Assembly: GCA_016296885.1 (NCBI GenBank)
Contig: JAEDHT010000003.1
Location: 1 to 64,000, forward strand
Length of the DNA: 64,000 nucleotides
Source: Clostridiaceae bacterium
Lineage (GTDB): Bacteria; Bacillota; Clostridia; Oscillospirales; Acutalibacteraceae
Direction of reading: 5' to 3'
How positions within the stretch are numbered: the stretch's first letter is position 1; each line of letters opens with the position of its first letter. The notes beneath the pieces are model-generated. The model saw only the letters and a program-made list of their open reading frames with translations. It was not told the origin of the DNA and did not search any database. The position numbers and the translations under genes were made by a program. Of the stretch, positions 61,105 to 64,000 are shown piece by piece.

Positions 61105-62187
61105 ATGAGATTTAAACTGCTTTCTATGTTGCTTGCTTTAACTATGGTGTTTAGCATTGCAGCAGTTGGTTCTGTAGCCAGCGCCGATGAGGACGATTCT
61201 GATATCACTATAATTGTTGATGAAGATAGCGACGAAAGCTCCACCGACAGTGAATCTGATAATTCAGAGAAAGACTCAGAGGACGAAAAAAGCACAGACA
61301 CCGAGGGTATTATGGATGATATTGAAACCGATGAGGGTGATTTGTCCAAGCCTCTAAGGTTAAGAGGCGATGTTAATGGAGATGACCTCATAAATATGAT
61401 GGACGTTGTTGACGTGCAGAAACATATTGCACAGTTAATCAAACTAGAGGGTCTATCATTGAAGGCTGCCGATGCAAACAAGGATGAAGTAGTCAACATG
61501 GAAGATGTTGTTATGATTCAAAAATACATAGCAAAGCTTGTTGATAAATTTGCTACAGTATACGTTAACGAGCCAAGCTCAGAAACAGACACTGAAGAAA
61601 CATCTGATTCAGATGATATTATCATATTTGATGATTCTGATGATACAAACTCAGACATAACAACTGATACATCAACCGATACTTCTTCAGACACTTCAAC
61701 TGATACAACTACTGACACAACTATAGATACAACTACTGACACAACTATAGATACAACAACTGACACAACTACTGATACAACTACAGACACAACTACTGAT
61801 ACAACTACTGACACAACTACTGATACAACTACAGACACAACCACTGACAGTGAAAGAATTTACGTCTACGTAAAGAAAGACATTGAAACCAGTGATACGG
61901 ACGTGTGGGAAAACATATATGTTCATGTTTATAACAATGATGGTTTAACAACCACATGGCCAGGAATAAAAATGTCACTTGTTGAAGGCACTGTAGATCT
62001 TTATATGGCAGATATAACAGATTTCAAAGATGCTGTATACTTAATTATCTCTAATGGTGATAATTTAAAAACTGCAGAGGGCGACAATGCAATTCATTTA
62101 ACTGCTAATTCAACATATAGACTTAGCGATTATTTTACTATTACACTGGATGATGAAGGATACGTCAATATCATCTATAAACCATAA
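61105..62187 (+). CDS. Secreted dockerin protein with TDTT repeats and CBM26-like module
   Basis: A 360-residue secreted protein. Signal peptide (about 1-27); acidic spacer (28-84); type I dockerin (about 86-150) with loops GDVNGDDLINMMD and ADANKDEVVNMED; an acidic spacer; a TDTT-type repeat linker (about 186-248); and a C-terminal module (about 251-360) with DVWENIYVHVYN, TTTWPGIKM, DLYMADI and VYLIISNGDN, the pattern of starch-binding CBM25/26. It is non-catalytic and closely parallels the protein encoded at 56.3 kb. The WPG motif is intact here but is ESG in that paralogue. ATG 61105 has GGAGGT upstream. Confidence 0.83.
   Translation: MRFKLLSMLLALTMVFSIAAVGSVASADEDDSDITIIVDEDSDESSTDSESDNSEKDSEDEKSTDTEGIMDDIETDEGDLSKPLRLRGDVNGDDLINMMDVVDVQKHIAQLIKLEGLSLKAADANKDEVVNMEDVVMIQKYIAKLVDKFATVYVNEPSSETDTEETSDSDDIIIFDDSDDTNSDITTDTSTDTSSDTSTDTTTDTTIDTTTDTTIDTTTDTTTDTTTDTTTDTTTDTTTDTTTDTTTDSERIYVYVKKDIETSDTDVWENIYVHVYNNDGLTTTWPGIKMSLVEGTVDLYMADITDFKDAVYLIISNGDNLKTAEGDNAIHLTANSTYRLSDYFTITLDDEGYVNIIYKP
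61660..61848 (+). repeat. Tandem 12-base coding repeat (TDTT)
   Basis: About 190 bases of near-tandem ACAACTACTGAC/ACAACTACTGAT units encode Thr-Asp-Thr-Thr repeats. Alternation between GAC and GAT, and occasional ATA replacing ACT, break it into higher-order units. It is a coding linker and a candidate for slippage variation. Confidence 0.9.
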
Positions 62188-62205
62188 TTAAAACTAATTG
62201 ACAAA

Positions 62206-62249
62206 ACGGTTGATTTTGCAGTTTAATGCAAAATCAACCGTACTTTTTT
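62206..62249 (+). terminator. Terminator after the fourth dockerin gene
   Basis: A perfect 15-bp stem (62206-62220 with 62227-62241) followed by ACTTTTTTA. It separates the dockerin cluster from the convergent cotJ operon. Confidence 0.93.
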
Positions 62250-62272
62250 ACGTTATATAATTAAATACTTAG

Positions 62273-62887
62273 TTACCTTGGTTGAATTTTTGTATTGTCA
62301 AATGATGCGTTATAAGCATAAAAGTTTTTGCTATCTAACCTATCTGTGAGTAGTCGTAGACCTTCACCAAATCTTTGATAATGCACAATTTCTCTTTCGC
62401 GTAAGAATCTTATAGGATCCTTAACGTCCGGATCATCAACATAGCGCAGGATGTTATCATAAGTCACACGTGCCTTCTGCTCTGCTCCCAAATCTTCGTG
62501 CAAATCTGCTATAGCATCTCCTTTAACTTGCATTGATGCCGCAGTATATGGCACACCTGAAGCAGCCTGTGGATAAATTCCGGCTGTGTGATCTACAAAG
62601 TAATCATCCATTCCTGCTTCCTTAATCTGCTCCGCTGTAAGATCTCTGGTTAGCTGATACACTATGGTACCAATCATTTCTAAGTGAGCAAGCTCTTCTG
62701 TTCCAATATCTGTTAAAATCGCTTTTAGCTCGGGATATGGCATACTATATCTCTGGCTTAAATATCGAAGCGATGCTCCTAACTCACCATCAGGGCCGCC
62801 GTATTGTGAAATTATTATCTTTGCAAGTGCTGCATTTGGTCGTTTAATCTTTATAGGATATTGCAATTTTTTCTCATAAACCCACAT
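62273..62887 (-). CDS. cotJC: Spore coat protein CotJC, manganese-catalase-like
   Basis: A 204-residue member of the manganese catalase/ferritin-like family associated with the spore coat. The di-metal four-helix bundle is represented by ELGASLRYLSQRY, DIGTEELAHLEMIGTIVYQL and EQKARVTYDNI, giving Glu/His ligands. WVYEKKLQYPI is the typical CotJC N-terminus. It is the last gene of cotJA-cotJB-cotJC; the products form part of the coat in B. subtilis and are expressed in the mother cell. Confidence 0.95.
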   Translation of the reverse strand: MWVYEKKLQYPIKIKRPNAALAKIIISQYGGPDGELGASLRYLSQRYSMPYPELKAILTDIGTEELAHLEMIGTIVYQLTRDLTAEQIKEAGMDDYFVDHTAGIYPQAASGVPYTAASMQVKGDAIADLHEDLGAEQKARVTYDNILRYVDDPDVKDPIRFLREREIVHYQRFGEGLRLLTDRLDSKNFYAYNASFDNTKIQPR

Positions 62888-62892
62888 ATACC

Positions 62893-63144
62893 TTACTCCT
62901 CCCCATTATCCCATGGCCATGGACTGTTTATCCATGAATATGGGTTATTTATTTCGCTCATAGGACTAAGCGGGCCAAAATTCTTTTCATAATCATCTCT
63001 AAGTGCTATTGCCTTTCTCTCGTACTCTTCTAGCTTTGCAAGGGCATCTCTATCTCCGGCATGGGTATCAAGATATAAATGAAGTTCTACAAGGGCAAAA
63101 TCGTACGATGATAGTTTTTTTAGCATTTTTTCTCTTTCAGTCAT
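62893..63144 (-). CDS. cotJB: Spore coat protein CotJB
   Basis: An 83-residue CotJB. EREKMLKKLSSYDFALVELHLYLDTHAGDRDALAKLEEY is a typical first half, and the C-terminus NPYSWINSPWPWDNGEE is characteristic. It overlaps cotJA by four bases and precedes cotJC by five, giving a tight operon. Its role is structural in the coat. Confidence 0.95.
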   Translation of the reverse strand: MTEREKMLKKLSSYDFALVELHLYLDTHAGDRDALAKLEEYERKAIALRDDYEKNFGPLSPMSEINNPYSWINSPWPWDNGEE

Positions 63145-63335
63145 CTCTTTCTTGCACCCCCATAGAATGGCTTATCCAGTTCTTGGAAAAGTGTGCCCGC
63201 CTCTGTACCCTGCTCTGGGCTATAAGTCTCCCCCATATTACTTTGGTAAGGTACATATGCCATTGTAGGAACTGTTTTTTTAGGCAACGGACTAATGCCA
63301 TATTCTTTCATAGTCTTTCTAACAAAATCTTCCAT
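63141..63335 (-). CDS. cotJA: Spore coat-associated protein CotJA
   Basis: A 64-residue CotJA-like protein with the family's MAYVPYQ and the end-proximal AGTLFQELDKPFYG motif. The start is the ATG at 63333-63335, preceded by AAAAAAGGAG; a longer upstream frame lacks a site. It leads the cotJ operon. A CATA-N3-TA element (63440-63450) about 110 bases upstream could be a sigma-K type -10. Confidence 0.9.
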   Translation of the reverse strand: MEDFVRKTMKEYGISPLPKKTVPTMAYVPYQSNMGETYSPEQGTEAGTLFQELDKPFYGGARKR

Positions 63336-63507
63336 ACAAATATACTCCTTTTTTATAAAGTGTGGTTTTAGACTTATGGGAATCCATTCCACATTTTATT
63401 TTATGTACAAATATTATTATTGCTACTTTTGCCATATATCATATTTTATGAATATTTATAGCGTATTGTCCAATAATATGTGTATCAGCCTATAGGAGGA
63501 TTATTAT
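63336..63507. promoter_or_regulatory. Divergent region between cotJA and the Mn-catalase-like gene
   Basis: CATATTTTATG at 63440-63450 carries CATA-N3-TA on both strands, so it could serve two divergent mother-cell promoters. No clear sigma-A promoter is seen in either direction. Confidence 0.35.
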
Positions 63508-64000
63508 ATGTTTAAACATGAAAAAATGTTGTTTCATCCTGTAGAAGTAGAAAGGCCAAACCCGCAATATGCCGTTCTTCTTCAAGAACAGCTTGGTGGA
63601 GCTAACGGTGAATTAAAAGCCGCAATGCAATATATGTCACAAAGTTTCAGAGTAAAAGACCCTGAAATTAAAGATTTGTTCCTTGATATTGCTGCAGAAG
63701 AGCTTGGTCATATGGAGATGGTTGCACAGACAATCAACCTTCTCAACGGTCATGATGTGGATGCACAATCCATAAATGCAGGTGAAGTGCAAACTCATGT
63801 GTTGTTAGGACTTAACCCTGGACTTATCAATGCTTCTGGATATTCATGGACAGGAGATTATGTGAGTGTTACTGGTGATTTATGTGCAGATATTCTAAGT
63901 AATATTGCATCTGAGCAAAGAGCAAAGGTTGTATATGAGTATTTATATCGCCAGATTAATGATAAAAAGGTAAGAAAAACCATCGATTTTCTGCTAAATC
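63508..64000 (+). CDS. Manganese-catalase-like ferritin-fold protein, cut by window edge
   Basis: The first 164 residues of a protein that continues beyond the window. It starts at ATG 63508 after TAGGAGGA. EQLGGANGELKAAMQYMSQ and DIAAEELGHMEMVAQTINLL supply the Glu and His ligands of a di-manganese site, and the protein lines up with manganese catalases and CotJC. It is divergent from cotJABC, so the spore may carry two related proteins. Catalase activity would protect against peroxide, but a structural coat role is equally possible. The C-terminus is not visible. Confidence 0.85.
   Translation, partial: MFKHEKMLFHPVEVERPNPQYAVLLQEQLGGANGELKAAMQYMSQSFRVKDPEIKDLFLDIAAEELGHMEMVAQTINLLNGHDVDAQSINAGEVQTHVLLGLNPGLINASGYSWTGDYVSVTGDLCADILSNIASEQRAKVVYEYLYRQINDKKVRKTIDFLLN

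Noticed and set aside
61660..61848. Direct repeats resembling a CRISPR-like array
   Set aside because: The repeats are in-frame 12-base coding units without spacers and translate to TDTT within a clear secreted protein.

Overview
This 64 kb window comes from a low-GC, spore-forming anaerobic Firmicute, most likely of the Oscillospiraceae (Ruminococcaceae). The evidence is seen directly: an anaerobic class III ribonucleotide reductase, 2[4Fe-4S] ferredoxin, CotJ spore-coat genes, strong AGGAGG ribosome sites, TTG/GTG starts, and secreted type I dockerin proteins. Two dockerin proteins end in modules resembling starch-binding family CBM26. That recalls the amylosome of Ruminococcus bromii, but the placement is inference. 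I see no mobile element, prophage, CRISPR array, tRNA or rRNA.

Layout. 0.2-3.9 kb: a DegV protein, then an overlapping pair of redox genes (FAD oxidoreductase and ferredoxin reductase with a 2Fe-2S domain). 4.0-10.3 kb: a molybdenum operon (modABC, MoeA-like, moaA, moaC and a MogA-MoaE-like fusion) behind a strong promoter covered by a perfect palindrome, with a foldable leader. 10.5-15.9 kb: cysK, a family 2 glycosyltransferase, small proteins and a UgtP-like glucosyltransferase. 16-24 kb: fba, a dockerin protein, pgi, a P-loop protein, ferredoxin, lipoprotein, phosphoesterase, apbE and an LCP cell-wall ligase. 24.4-30.4 kb: fruK-fruA-ptsH-ptsI plus a cation efflux gene. 30.5-36.6 kb: murE-mreBCD-PBP2. 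36.7-46.2 kb, minus strand: trxB, nrdD, nrdG, radA, an amidase, two surface-polysaccharide genes and a YitT protein. 46.5-53.7 kb: rimP-nusA-ylxR-ylxQ-infB-rbfA-nrnA-truB. 53.7-56.2 kb: ldh, a polysaccharide deacetylase and an amidase. 56.3-62.2 kb: four dockerin genes, including a papain-like protease. 62.3-64 kb: cotJABC and a divergent manganese-catalase-like gene cut by the window edge.

How it works together. Fructose enters as fructose-1-phosphate (FruA), becomes fructose-1,6-bisphosphate (FruK) and is split by Fba; Ldh reduces pyruvate. MurE, MreBCD and PBP2 build the lateral wall, LCP attaches polymers, and the deacetylase and amidases remodel it. The dockerin proteins look like parts of one cell-surface or secreted complex because their recognition helices share nearly the same NMEDVV-x-x-Q-K-x-I-A-K-L signature; no cohesin scaffold lies in the window. 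TrxB very probably feeds electrons to NrdD, which carries its own C-terminal CPNC redoxin domain.

Most interesting leads: the mod operator and structured leader, the MogA-MoaE-like fusion whose MoaE half has lost expected catalytic residues, the NrdD-redoxin fusion with NrdR-like boxes and an intrinsic terminator in its leader, the dockerin/CBM26-like/protease cluster with its TDTT-repeat linker, and the hairpin after ldh that contains the next gene's ribosome site.
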